From Thermotogaceae bacterium (GTDB lineage Bacteria > Thermotogota > Thermotogae > Thermotogales > Thermotogaceae), in NCBI GenBank assembly GCA_021161105.1, contig JAGHBG010000205.1, positions 1 to 12,911 on the forward strand: 12,911 bases of DNA. Reading direction: 5' to 3'. A program made the position numbers and the translations under genes. A model generated the notes under the pieces. That model had not been told where the DNA came from, ran no database searches, and was given only the letters and a program-made list of their open reading frames with translations. The first letter of the stretch is position 1. Each line of letters begins with the position of its first letter. Below, in pieces: positions 1 to 7,525 of this stretch.

Positions 1-664
1 AGTCAAATTATTAACTCAAGATGCAAGCATTGAAGGTTTATATAAATTAATTTCTGATGATAATGAAAAGATAAAAAAATTAGATAAAAGCGTTGAAAAA
101 TTGGAGGAATATATAAGGTCTGTGGATAGCAACTTGAGTGATTTAAAATCGAGTGTAGAAGAAATCAGATTTGAAGCTTTTTCTAAAATCGATTTATTGG
201 AAGGGGAGTTGAAGAATTTATCTGATAGCCTTGGAAAAACTGAGACTGAGTTAGAAAACTTATCGGTTTCTGTTGCTACAAATACAGAAAATCTGGGAAA
301 AGCATATTCTTTGATAATCAAAAATAGTGAAGATATTTCTAAACTCGAAAAAGAGCTTTCTAAAGAAATTTCTGATGTTAAAACTCAAATGATGAGTTTA
401 GAGAACAAGTTTTCAAACAAGTTGGTTTCGCTTGATCAGGATGTTTCTGAGTTAGATAACAAAATTTTAACATTGGAAGAGAGAATTCAAAAGGTTTCAG
501 AGAACCTGAATAATTATGTGACAAAGAAGGATTACGTGGCTTTACTTGAAGATATGAGAAAACAGCAGTCACGAATAGACTCTCAAAGAGTATGGATAGT
601 TTTGTCTTTTATCTGGTTGGCAGGACTGAGTGTTTATGTTTTTCTTGCTGGAGGTGGAAGCTGA
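1..664 (+). CDS. Coiled-coil protein with C-terminal membrane anchor, 5' partial
   Basis: The reading frame is open from base 2 to the TGA at 662-664, giving 220 residues with no start inside the window. A TTG at 101 could be read as a start, but no ribosome site precedes it and the coiled coil continues upstream of it, so I treat the gene as truncated by the window edge. Almost the whole visible protein is charged heptad-like sequence rich in Glu, Lys, Leu, Ser and Asn, typical of a long coiled coil. The last 24 residues hold one hydrophobic segment (VWIVLSFIWLAGLSVYVFLA) followed by GGGS. This matches the C-terminal half of the next gene, which has an N-terminal SLH domain, so the missing part may carry a signal peptide and SLH domain too; that is inference. 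A role as an envelope spacer of the Omp-alpha type is likely but unproven. The codons for the GGGS tail also supply the ribosome site of the next gene. Confidence 0.75.
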   Translation, partial: VKLLTQDASIEGLYKLISDDNEKIKKLDKSVEKLEEYIRSVDSNLSDLKSSVEEIRFEAFSKIDLLEGELKNLSDSLGKTETELENLSVSVATNTENLGKAYSLIIKNSEDISKLEKELSKEISDVKTQMMSLENKFSNKLVSLDQDVSELDNKILTLEERIQKVSENLNNYVTKKDYVALLEDMRKQQSRIDSQRVWIVLSFIWLAGLSVYVFLAGGGS

Positions 665-1888
665 ATGAAATATTCGCAATTTATAGTTGTTGCTTTATTA
701 ATAATTTTGGTGAATACAACATTATACGCAGGATATTTCAAGGATGTTTCAACAGAGCATTGGGCGTATAAGCAGGCAGTTGCTTTGAGTAAATTAGGGA
801 TTTTAAAGGGATATCCGGATGGGACTTTTAAAGGTGAGCAAAATGTAACGAGGTATCAATTGGCTGTTGCTCTCTATAATATGGTGATATATCTGCAAGA
901 ATATGTAGCGGATAAGACCAAAAATTTAGTTGAGGTAAGTTCGCTGTATTCTTTAAGATCAGAGATTTCAGAGATTGCCGATATGGCTTCTAAGGCTTAC
1001 AAATGGTCATCTGAAAATACAAAATCTATTCAAGAATTGCAAAAAACTCTGACTGACTTAAAAGTTCATACTGTTGGTGGTTCCTCTGGTTCATCGCAAG
1101 ATATGGATGAAATATTGAATGAAATAATGTCTCTTAAAACAGAATTTGATAATAAGTTGCAGCAATTTGATGTTAAGTGTAGCAAAGGATTTGATGATGC
1201 TCAAAAACGCTTAAAATCTTTAGAAGGTGAGATAAAGGAACTTCGTAGCTTATTAAATTCCTTGGCGGAAGAGAAGAAAGCTGTGGATTACTCAGAGGAT
1301 ATAGAAACTTTAAATAGAAAGTATAATGAACTTGATCAAAGATTAAGCAAATTGGAAGATATGTATGAGGCTACTTCTTCCAGGGAGAATAAAGAGGATA
1401 AGTCATTAAGTATAGATTTGTACTCCATTAGAAAAGATTTGATAGAACTACAAAACAAATATTCGTCTTTACAGGAAAGAATGTCTAATCTGGCTACGGA
1501 TGTTGAAAATTTGAAAAATGGAGCTGTAAGTAAAGAAAACTTTGAACAACTAAAAAATGCTTTTGACGGATATAAGAATGATTTAGAAAAGTTAAGGGTA
1601 TCTGTTGCAAAACTTCAAGATGATGTAAAAGGGATAATGGAATCTATTAATGTTGTAGAAGGAGATTTAAATTCTTATAAGTTGCAAAGTTCTAAAACGG
1701 AAGAAATGTTAGAAGATGAAATTTCAAGCATTAAAGCCAGTCTGAATGCTGTAGAAGTAAAATTGAAGGCTCTGGAGGAAGAAGTTCATAACATAAAGGC
1801 GTCGAGCGTGAGTTCTAACATTATTTACTCTTATTTGTTTTCTGCTGTCTTGTTCTTGATTGGGATCGCTGCTGCTATATACTTTTAA
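665..1888 (+). CDS. SLH-domain coiled-coil envelope protein (Omp-alpha-like)
   Basis: This 407-residue protein has four visible parts. Residues 1-22 are a signal peptide ending TTLYA. Residues 23-80 are one SLH domain, with FKDVSTEHWAYKQAVALSKLG, a GYPDGTFKG turn and VTRYQLAVALYN in the place of the usual TRAE/TRYE motif. Residues from about 95 to 380 are charged heptad-rich coiled coil. Residues 385-407 are a hydrophobic C-terminal anchor. SLH domains bind cell-wall polymers or peptidoglycan, and the same layout is known for Omp-alpha of Thermotoga, a rod-like spacer between peptidoglycan and the outer sheath. I infer the same job here. The ATG at 665 follows the previous stop directly and lies 7 bases after GGAGGTGG (650-657), so the two genes are probably co-transcribed and coupled. 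The gene ends shortly before a strong terminator. It is unrelated in function to the flagellar genes that follow. Confidence 0.85.
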   Translation: MKYSQFIVVALLIILVNTTLYAGYFKDVSTEHWAYKQAVALSKLGILKGYPDGTFKGEQNVTRYQLAVALYNMVIYLQEYVADKTKNLVEVSSLYSLRSEISEIADMASKAYKWSSENTKSIQELQKTLTDLKVHTVGGSSGSSQDMDEILNEIMSLKTEFDNKLQQFDVKCSKGFDDAQKRLKSLEGEIKELRSLLNSLAEEKKAVDYSEDIETLNRKYNELDQRLSKLEDMYEATSSRENKEDKSLSIDLYSIRKDLIELQNKYSSLQERMSNLATDVENLKNGAVSKENFEQLKNAFDGYKNDLEKLRVSVAKLQDDVKGIMESINVVEGDLNSYKLQSSKTEEMLEDEISSIKASLNAVEVKLKALEEEVHNIKASSVSSNIIYSYLFSAVLFLIGIAAAIYF

Positions 1889-1914
1889 AAACTTTCCTGA
1901 CAATTGATTTCGGT

Positions 1915-1950
1915 AAAAGGAGCTACCGCATGGTAGCCCTTTTTTATTTT
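1915..1950 (+). terminator. Rho-independent terminator
   Basis: AAAAGG (1915-1920), one bulged A, then GCTACC (1922-1927) pairs across the loop GCAT (1928-1931) with GGTAGC (1932-1937) and CC followed by a T run. The stem is followed by TTTTTTATTTTT. It lies 27 bases after the stop of the SLH-protein gene and ends the envelope-protein unit, separating it from the flagellar operon. Confidence 0.9.
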
Positions 1951-1975
1951 TAGGAATACACTTTTTGTTTATAGA
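1947..1975 (+). promoter_or_regulatory. Weak candidate promoter of the flagellar operon
   Basis: The 46 bases between the terminator and the first flagellar gene should contain the operon promoter unless transcription reads through. The best -10 candidate is TATAGA at 1970-1975. The only possible -35 at 17 bases spacing is the poor TTTTTA at 1947-1952. I see no match to a sigma-28 type flagellar promoter (TAAA / GCCGATAA). If the -10 is right, the 5' leader would be only about 15 bases, leaving just the ribosome site. Very tentative. Confidence 0.2.
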
Positions 1976-1996
1976 ACGATTTCTTAGGAGGGAGGA

Positions 1997-2941
1997 ATGT
2001 TGGCCAGGCCGAAAGCTTCAAAATTGCTAAAAGCTTTTTTGATAGCGATTATTTTAGGAACGCTTTTTATTGCTTTTCATTATCTTTATTTTGAATCCAC
2101 AAGGTTGAGTACCTGTGGAGTGGATATTTTTAATGATTGGAGAAGCTATGTTGCTTCTGTTATGCAGAAAATACCCTTTGTGAAGCAAAGAGTTAAATAC
2201 ACTCCATTAAATATTGGTGATCCTAACTATTATTACAAAAGTGTTATTTCAAGTTATGCGGAAGAAATAAACGCTAAGATGGAGGAACTTGATAAAAAGG
2301 AAGCGAATCTGGAGAAAATGAAAAAACAGCTCGAGATTGAAATAAGAGTATTGAAGGAACTTCAAGAGAAATGGAGAGAATTCTATGAGAAGGAAGAACT
2401 TAGTAAAAAGGTTTATCAGGATGTTGAGGATAATCTAAAGAAATTGTCCAGTTTGATGGGAGAATCTGATGCTGAAAGTATTGCGAAGATAATTAATCAA
2501 GAAAGCATAAGTGTGAGAACCATCGCAGCTGCTCTCCAGTATCTACCAAGCGATGTTTCTGCGGAAATTGTTCAAGCCTTAGGGAAGATAAATCCTGAAA
2601 AAGCTGCAGAAGTTATGAAACATATCGATTCCATTGATCAGGATCTTGAAAATATAAAAGCTGAAAAAGAAGAACTTAAAAAAGCTCTGGAAGAACTCAT
2701 TCAAGAAAAGCAGAAGCTTCTTGAGATTGAGGGATTTAGTGAGGTTATAGCGAATTATATAAATGATATGAGTGTAGAACAATTGGGAGCATTAATTGAG
2801 GACCTGGGCCTGGGCGTAGAAGAAGTTATTAAGATGGTCAACTTAATGGAATCAGTTAAGAGACAGAAATTTTTAAATTATTTGAGAGAAAATAATCCGA
2901 GCATTTTTATGGAAATTTTCAAGAGGGGAATCGGAGGATGA
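1997..2941 (+). CDS. FlbB/YlxF/MotE-like flagellar motor accessory protein
   Basis: The 314-residue protein has one N-terminal membrane segment (about residues 11-32), a linker, a charged coiled coil (about 84-155), and a helical module at 160-210 (with RTIAAALQYLPSDVSAEIVQ and KINPEKAAEVMKHI) resembling the MgtE intracellular N-domain and FliG-like helical repeats. A second coiled coil (213-245) and a second similar helical segment (247-312) follow. An N-terminal helix, coiled coil and MgtE-N module is the layout of MotE/YlxF and spirochaete FlbB, which sit in the periplasm and help assemble or gate the stator. Position supports this: spirochaetes have flbB directly before fliK, and Bacillus has ylxF before fliK. 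The start follows AGGAGGGAGG (1986-1995); a TTG at 2000 is an alternative start one codon later. The protein is longer than usual for MotE or FlbB, mainly because of the extra C-terminal part. The gene overlaps fliK by ATGA. Confidence 0.75.
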   Translation: MLARPKASKLLKAFLIAIILGTLFIAFHYLYFESTRLSTCGVDIFNDWRSYVASVMQKIPFVKQRVKYTPLNIGDPNYYYKSVISSYAEEINAKMEELDKKEANLEKMKKQLEIEIRVLKELQEKWREFYEKEELSKKVYQDVEDNLKKLSSLMGESDAESIAKIINQESISVRTIAAALQYLPSDVSAEIVQALGKINPEKAAEVMKHIDSIDQDLENIKAEKEELKKALEELIQEKQKLLEIEGFSEVIANYINDMSVEQLGALIEDLGLGVEEVIKMVNLMESVKRQKFLNYLRENNPSIFMEIFKRGIGG

Positions 2942-4914
2942 ACGTAGGATTTCTGAAAGAGATTGTTTCTGAAGCGGTTGAAAATGAAAAATCAAAGATT
3001 AAAAAAAATAGGCTCAATGAGCCCAAAAAGAGCTTTCATGAAATAATGAAAAAACTTTCAAACGATGTGAAAAATGAAGATGGTACTCAAACAAAGAATA
3101 AGGAAAAATACGCGACCATTGATGAGGTAATAAGCAAATTGAAAGAAATTGCTAAAAAAGTTTTGTCAGATAGAAGTGAAAATAAAATTGATAGAAATCT
3201 TAGCGAGAATGAAAGAAGTGCAGATGTGGAGAAAGTTTTTAGCAATATAGAAAAAAGTGAAAAGATGTTGTCGGTAGTTAAGAAGAGTTTGAATATAGGA
3301 AAATCAGACACTACATTGAGTTCTGAAATAGATGATATGAAGGCAAAAAAAATCGTAGAATATAAATTCATTTCCGGGAAAGCTGAGGATAACAGGAATG
3401 TTAATGAAAAGGATGAGGTAAAAAGAAAAATTCCTGTTAAAGGCGCAGTTACAAAAAATAATGTTAGAGCAAGCGATTTTGAGAGTAATGGGAAAAGCAG
3501 CAAAAATTCAGGGAATGAAGTGCTGAATATTCCAGAAAAAGGAGCAAGAGAAGGTATCGTAAATGTTAAAAAGAGTAGCGTAGAGAGAGATCGTGGCATT
3601 CATCCAGTATCAAAGGGTGGTTCAAATGCTTCGACAGCTAAGAATCCGGATTTTGCTGCAGGAAGAGCTTTTCAAAGGAAAGCCCCAGAGAATACAGGGA
3701 AGGAAAAATATCATGATTCTGTGAAAGAAAGTTATTATGTTCAGTATGATGGTAAGTTTGTAAAAGGAAATAATTACAAATTTACGAGTGAGAGCAACGA
3801 AAAAGCACGCCAGAAAAATGGGAATTTCCTTGCTGCATTTGAAACAAAAAACGCAAAGGATGCAAAGAAACAAGGAAATTATGTGGCAAATGATCGGTCA
3901 GAAAAATTGAATAAGTGGAGATCAAAGATTTCAGAACGTTTTTATAATTACAACAATGATAACGATGGAAAGTCAACACATAACCTGACTTTAAGTATTT
4001 CTTCTTACATGCCTGATATGAGTAATATCAATCGGTCAGATAATACAAATTTTTCAAAATTGAGTAAGATTTTAAGCAAAGTAGTTGAGCTTTCAAATAA
4101 AATGAGGATCTATTTTAACTACAATGTTGAACTGGAGAGAGTCAACAAGGGAAAAGATAAAAAGCTGATTGTAAAAGATATAAAGATCGCCAGAGGAAAG
4201 AAAATATTACTGAAGAAAATAGAGATCAGTGTTGAAAAAAGTAAAAAGCCTACAACTAAAAGTGGAGAAAGAATGCTTTACGAGGTTAAAAGTACTTTAA
4301 ACGAAAAGGTTAGAAATCTAAAAGATGCCCATGCTGCTTTAAAGTTCCATGATACTTATACAGGAAAGCCCAGTAAGAATGGAAGCAAAGAGGTAGGTGA
4401 GAACAAGTCAGGTTTTACGGCAAACGAGATTAAAAATTCGGCTGCATCAAACTTTGATGTTGAAAAAGTTGATATTAAGCGTTTAGAGGGGTCTTTTGAA
4501 AAAAGAAACGAGCTAAATCCTGGTGAAATTGTACGCAGAGTAGCAGATACAATTGTCAGGAGATCAAATGAAAATAGTTTTAAAGAAACAGCCACGCTTA
4601 GAATGTATCCTCCGAAACTCGGTGAGGTAGAGGTAACTATAGTAAAGAGTGGAAATAGTGTGGAGGTAAAGTTCAAGGTTTTCAACAAGGATGCTCATGA
4701 TGCTCTTCAGAAAAGTATCCATCTTCTTACGAGCAGATTGAATTCTCAAGGTTTTACTTTGGATAAAGTAGAGGTTACTCAGGAAAATAAAGAGGACTTA
4801 CCGGAAAATTATGACGAAAACGAAAGAAATAATCATAGTGAGAGTCAACGGGAAAGCAATAGGGAGAATCAAAAAAATAAAGAGAAAGAAGGTGAAAGTG
4901 ATGATGATAAATGA
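2938..4914 (+). CDS. fliK: Flagellar hook-length control protein FliK
   Basis: FliK is secreted through the flagellar export gate, measures the growing hook and switches export from hook to filament proteins. Residues of about 545-625 of 658 form the conserved C-terminal switch domain: LRMYPPKLGEVEV (554-566) matches the LRL-P--LG-VEV signature, followed by a strand, then LQKSIHLLTSRLNSQG and FTLDKVEV. The N-terminal 540 residues are dominated by Lys, Asn, Ser and Glu and look disordered, as expected of the ruler part, which is poorly conserved in all FliK proteins. One more hydrophobic, strand-like patch lies at about 349-435. The protein ends in a very hydrophilic tail rich in Glu, Asn, Lys and Asp. 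The start codon overlaps the previous stop (ATGA, 2938-2941) and follows GGAGG; the 3' end overlaps flgD. The sequence contains no cysteine. It is long for a FliK, many being around 400 residues. Confidence 0.93.
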   Translation: MNVGFLKEIVSEAVENEKSKIKKNRLNEPKKSFHEIMKKLSNDVKNEDGTQTKNKEKYATIDEVISKLKEIAKKVLSDRSENKIDRNLSENERSADVEKVFSNIEKSEKMLSVVKKSLNIGKSDTTLSSEIDDMKAKKIVEYKFISGKAEDNRNVNEKDEVKRKIPVKGAVTKNNVRASDFESNGKSSKNSGNEVLNIPEKGAREGIVNVKKSSVERDRGIHPVSKGGSNASTAKNPDFAAGRAFQRKAPENTGKEKYHDSVKESYYVQYDGKFVKGNNYKFTSESNEKARQKNGNFLAAFETKNAKDAKKQGNYVANDRSEKLNKWRSKISERFYNYNNDNDGKSTHNLTLSISSYMPDMSNINRSDNTNFSKLSKILSKVVELSNKMRIYFNYNVELERVNKGKDKKLIVKDIKIARGKKILLKKIEISVEKSKKPTTKSGERMLYEVKSTLNEKVRNLKDAHAALKFHDTYTGKPSKNGSKEVGENKSGFTANEIKNSAASNFDVEKVDIKRLEGSFEKRNELNPGEIVRRVADTIVRRSNENSFKETATLRMYPPKLGEVEVTIVKSGNSVEVKFKVFNKDAHDALQKSIHLLTSRLNSQGFTLDKVEVTQENKEDLPENYDENERNNHSESQRESNRENQKNKEKEGESDDDK

Positions 4915-5569
4915 TTTAAGTTCAGTGTATTTGAACAGCTTATATGGAGCTAACGATGGCAGCAGGAAAAGGGAATTGGACAAACAGGCTTTTCTCGAAC
5001 TTCTTATAACGGAGCTCAAGAATCAAAATCCGCTTGAGCCTCTGGATAATAAAGATTTGGTCGCTCAGCTTACACAGCTCACGTCGCTTGAACAGATATC
5101 TAACATGACGAAATCAGTGACGGATTTCATAAAAACTAATATTGGTTTAATGAAAGCTCAATCTTCCTCCATGATAGGGAAAACAGTTGTTGTGAGAGCT
5201 AATAACATAGATGTTTCTGATGGAAAAGCACCTCCTATTTATTTCAAATTAGATGAACCCGCAAGGGTAGTTTTGAAAATTGTAGATTCTAATGGAAAGG
5301 AAGTTTTCTATAAAGATTTTGGGGAACTTAACGAGGGACTTCAGTATTATGTGTGGGACACTAAGAATAACGAGGGAGTAGCCCTGCCAGATGGTGTTTA
5401 TTATTACTCAGTTTATAAGATAAACCCCGACGGTACCCAGGAGGATATCGGAGGCCTTGAAAGTGGGAAAGTAGAAGCTGTTCAATTTGAGGGAGAGAAC
5501 ATTTACATACTTGTTGATGGTAAAAGGTATCCTGTGTCGTCAATAATAGAGGTTTCTGAGGAGGGGTGA
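4901..5569 (+). CDS. flgD: Flagellar hook assembly (cap) protein FlgD
   Basis: FlgD caps the growing hook and helps FlgE subunits fold at the tip; it is not kept in the finished flagellum. The N-terminal domain is clear: LDKQAFLELLITELKNQNPL then EPLDNKDLVAQLTQLTSLEQ (about residues 26-65) is the FlgD signature. Residues of about 93-222 form the beta-rich C-terminal part, with an FlgD Ig-like stretch around ARVVLKIVDSNGKEVF and a G-VALPDGVYYYSV motif. The frame is open further upstream to 4811, but that extension lies inside fliK and reads as an arginine/lysine-rich string. The ATG at 4901 (with another at 4904) sits 6-9 bases after GAAGGTGA (4888-4895), so I place the start there, giving 222 residues and a 14-base overlap with fliK, which suggests translational coupling. 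Confidence 0.93.
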   Translation: MMINDLSSVYLNSLYGANDGSRKRELDKQAFLELLITELKNQNPLEPLDNKDLVAQLTQLTSLEQISNMTKSVTDFIKTNIGLMKAQSSSMIGKTVVVRANNIDVSDGKAPPIYFKLDEPARVVLKIVDSNGKEVFYKDFGELNEGLQYYVWDTKNNEGVALPDGVYYYSVYKINPDGTQEDIGGLESGKVEAVQFEGENIYILVDGKRYPVSSIIEVSEEG

Positions 5570-5575
5570 TTGGAT

Positions 5576-7279
5576 ATGATGAGATCGATGTTTTCTGCGA
5601 TATCAGGTCTTAAGTCTTTTCAAACTTCTATGGACGTGGTTGGCAGCAACATTGCAAATGTAAACACTCCGGGCTACAAGGCTTCGAGAGTAGTATTTCA
5701 AACAGCCCTGTCTCAGCTTTTGAAAAGTGCAAGGACTCCATCGGAAGGGCTTGGAGGTATAAATCCTATTCAAATTGGTCTTGGTTCAAGAATTGCAGCG
5801 ATTGATAAGATGATGACTCAAGGATCATTTCAGTCTACAGGAAAGAAAACAGACCTTGCGATTCAGGGTGATGGCTTTTTCATAGTTACTGATGGAGTAA
5901 GAAAATATTATACAAGAGCAGGCAATTTTGATCTTGATTCCAATGGTAATCTCATACAAACTTCCACAGGACTCAAAGTTATGGGTTGGCAAGCTCAGCT
6001 TGATCCAACTACGGGGAGGAGATTTGTTGACACAAACTTGCCAGTATCAGAGCTCGTTGTAAAAGCTGGTATGACGCTTCCAGCAAAGAAAACTACAGTT
6101 ACAAAATTTGGGGGTAATATGAAAAGCGATGTTGGATTTAAGAATTTTGAAATAACTTTAACAGCTGACGATGGCACGAAACACAATGTTCGTGTGACAT
6201 TTAGCAGAAGTGGAGAAATATCGGATGATTCAAATGACCCTTTTAATGAAAATCAGAGGTATACCTTTGAGGTAGATACCGATGGTGATGGGACTGCAGA
6301 AACATCAGGTTATGTTGTTTTAGATAAATTTGGAAATGTAGTAGACGCTGCTTTTAGTGGAGGAGGAACTTCTTATTCGGTAGCTTCTGGTGCTGATCTT
6401 GTTATTACAAATTCTGGGACATTCAAATTTTATGAAGCTGACGATCCGACTAACTTTGTCATTCCTGATTATCAGTCTCCTTTATTTACAACTTCTGCTC
6501 AGGTTTACGATACTTTAGGGAATCCATATCAAGTTTATTTTGATTTTATAAAGCTTGGATATGTAGATGATGATCATAGAAATGTCTGGATATGGAGGGC
6601 AAGGATTCCCACTGGAGAAGAAATTTCGTACATGAAAGATGATACAACTGATGTTGCAAATGCAATTGGAGGAGTAATTAATTTCGATGAAACTGGAATG
6701 TTAAAGGATTTTGGAGGTTTAGTTGATGATGGAGATAGCACTACTCCTATAACTGTGGAAAATTCAATCAGTTGGAACCCGGATGATCAGGTAAAATATA
6801 TAAAGTTCGATGCTGGAAGAAGTGGAGATAGTGTTGTAAAAATAAAAGTAGATCTTAATGAACTCACCCAGTACTCTGGAGAATTTTCCGCTGCTGTTGA
6901 TTATCAAGATGGTTATCCTCTTGGTACCTTAGAATCTTTTGCAATAAATGAATATGGAGAAATTGTTGGAACATTCAGTAACGGTATTACGGATGCTCTT
7001 GGAAAGGTGGCTCTGGCTGTTTTTAATAATCCTGCAGGACTTACTGATATGGGGAAATCTTTGTATATCGAGTCGGCTAACAGCGGTATTGCGAAAATAG
7101 GGGAAGTTGGAAGTGGAGGAAGAGGGACATTAATCCCTGGTGCACTGGAAATGAGCAATGTTGACCTGGCAGAGGAGTTTACCAAGATGATAGTTTCACA
7201 AAGAGGTTTTCAGGCAAATGCAAGGGTTATAACAACATCAGATCAAATTTTGAATGAACTTGTGAACATCAAGAGGTGA
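5576..7279 (+). CDS. flgE: Flagellar hook protein FlgE
   Basis: FlgE is the structural subunit of the hook, the flexible joint between basal body and filament. The N-terminus (MMRSMFSAISGLKSFQTSMD, then VVGSNIANVNTPGYKASR) is the flagellar rod/hook N-domain. The C-terminus (AEEFTKMIVSQRGFQANARV then TSDQILNELVNIKR, about 531-567) is the matching C-domain; together they form the D0 coiled core. Between them lie the hook D1/D2 domains, including QGDGFFIVTDG and the AGNFDLDSNG stretch. At 567 residues it is larger than the enterobacterial protein (about 400), so the surface domains are expanded. A DTDGDGTAE loop (234-242) resembles a calcium-binding loop. There is no cysteine, so spirochaete-type lysinoalanine crosslinking is not expected. 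A TTG at 5570 is in frame, but ATG 5576 fits the family N-terminus and lies 5 bases after GGTGAT (5565-5570). Confidence 0.96.
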   Translation: MMRSMFSAISGLKSFQTSMDVVGSNIANVNTPGYKASRVVFQTALSQLLKSARTPSEGLGGINPIQIGLGSRIAAIDKMMTQGSFQSTGKKTDLAIQGDGFFIVTDGVRKYYTRAGNFDLDSNGNLIQTSTGLKVMGWQAQLDPTTGRRFVDTNLPVSELVVKAGMTLPAKKTTVTKFGGNMKSDVGFKNFEITLTADDGTKHNVRVTFSRSGEISDDSNDPFNENQRYTFEVDTDGDGTAETSGYVVLDKFGNVVDAAFSGGGTSYSVASGADLVITNSGTFKFYEADDPTNFVIPDYQSPLFTTSAQVYDTLGNPYQVYFDFIKLGYVDDDHRNVWIWRARIPTGEEISYMKDDTTDVANAIGGVINFDETGMLKDFGGLVDDGDSTTPITVENSISWNPDDQVKYIKFDAGRSGDSVVKIKVDLNELTQYSGEFSAAVDYQDGYPLGTLESFAINEYGEIVGTFSNGITDALGKVALAVFNNPAGLTDMGKSLYIESANSGIAKIGEVGSGGRGTLIPGALEMSNVDLAEEFTKMIVSQRGFQANARVITTSDQILNELVNIKR

Positions 7280-7283
7280 TCAT

Positions 7284-7316
7284 ATGTCCCCTAATAATGG
7301 GGGTGGGGTATTGTGA
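7284..7316 (+). CDS. Possible 10-codon leader ORF before flbD
   Basis: ATG at 7284 opens a 10-codon frame (MSPNNGGGVL) ending in TGA at 7314-7316. The ribosome site GAGGTGATC (7273-7281) gives 7 bases between GAGG and ATG, an ideal distance, and the same AAGAGGTGAT string is used before motA (7511-7520). The stop overlaps the GTG start of flbD as GTGA, the standard geometry of coupled genes. Without this ORF, the strong ribosome site would serve no gene. It could be coincidence, since the peptide is tiny and Gly/Asn-rich. If translated, its likely role is to deliver ribosomes to flbD rather than to make a functional peptide. Confidence 0.35.
   Translation: MSPNNGGGVL
7288..7303 (+). promoter_or_regulatory. 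Small GC-rich hairpin covering the flbD ribosome site
   Basis: CCCC (7288-7291) can pair with GGGG within 7299-7303 across the loop TAATAAT. The 3' arm is part of the G-rich stretch (7299-7308) that would be the only local ribosome site for flbD. Pairing could hide that site until a ribosome on the leader ORF opens it. The stem is short, so its stability at growth temperature is uncertain, and there is no T run to make it a terminator. Confidence 0.3.
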
Positions 7317-7519
7317 TTTGGGTTACAAGACTTAATGGAGAGAAATTTGTTATTAATTCTGATCATATAGAAATTGTAGAGGCGAATCCTGATACTGTAA
7401 TAACTCTCACAAATGGCGATAAATATATAGTAAAGGAAAGTGTAGATGAAATCATAGAAAAAGTTATAGAATTTAGAAGGAAAATATTTGCTGATCTTTT
7501 TCGATTTGATAAGAGGTGA
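7313..7519 (+). CDS. flbD: Small flagellar protein FlbD
   Basis: This 68-residue protein matches the short FlbD family found between flgE and motA in spirochaetes, Thermotogota and some Firmicutes. The family pattern is plain: VTRLNGEKFVINSDHIEIVE, then PDTVITLTNGDKYIVKESVD and a helix EIIEKVIEFRRK. Its exact function is not established; it is thought to be linked to motor or hook assembly, and it is not related to the Caulobacter transcription factor of the same name. The start is a GTG at 7313, chosen because the family begins MI-VTRLNG. Its own upstream G-rich site (7299-7308) is atypical, and it may depend on coupling to the leader ORF described at 7284. The final codons (AAG AGG TGA) double as the ribosome site for motA. 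Confidence 0.9.
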   Translation: MIWVTRLNGEKFVINSDHIEIVEANPDTVITLTNGDKYIVKESVDEIIEKVIEFRRKIFADLFRFDKR

Positions 7520-7525
7520 TGAATT

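Noticed and set aside
101..103. TTG start for the first coiled-coil gene
   Set aside because: No ribosome site precedes it, and the same frame stays open with coiled-coil sequence back to base 2, so the gene is more likely cut by the window edge.
3087..3599. 170-codon open frame on the minus strand inside fliK
   Set aside because: It is Phe/Leu/Ser-rich low-complexity sequence, the expected complement of Lys/Glu/Asn-rich fliK codons, and has no ribosome site or recognisable motif.
4811..4900. Upstream extension of flgD
   Set aside because: The extra residues are basic filler read from the second frame of fliK, and the ribosome site at 4888-4895 points to ATG 4901.
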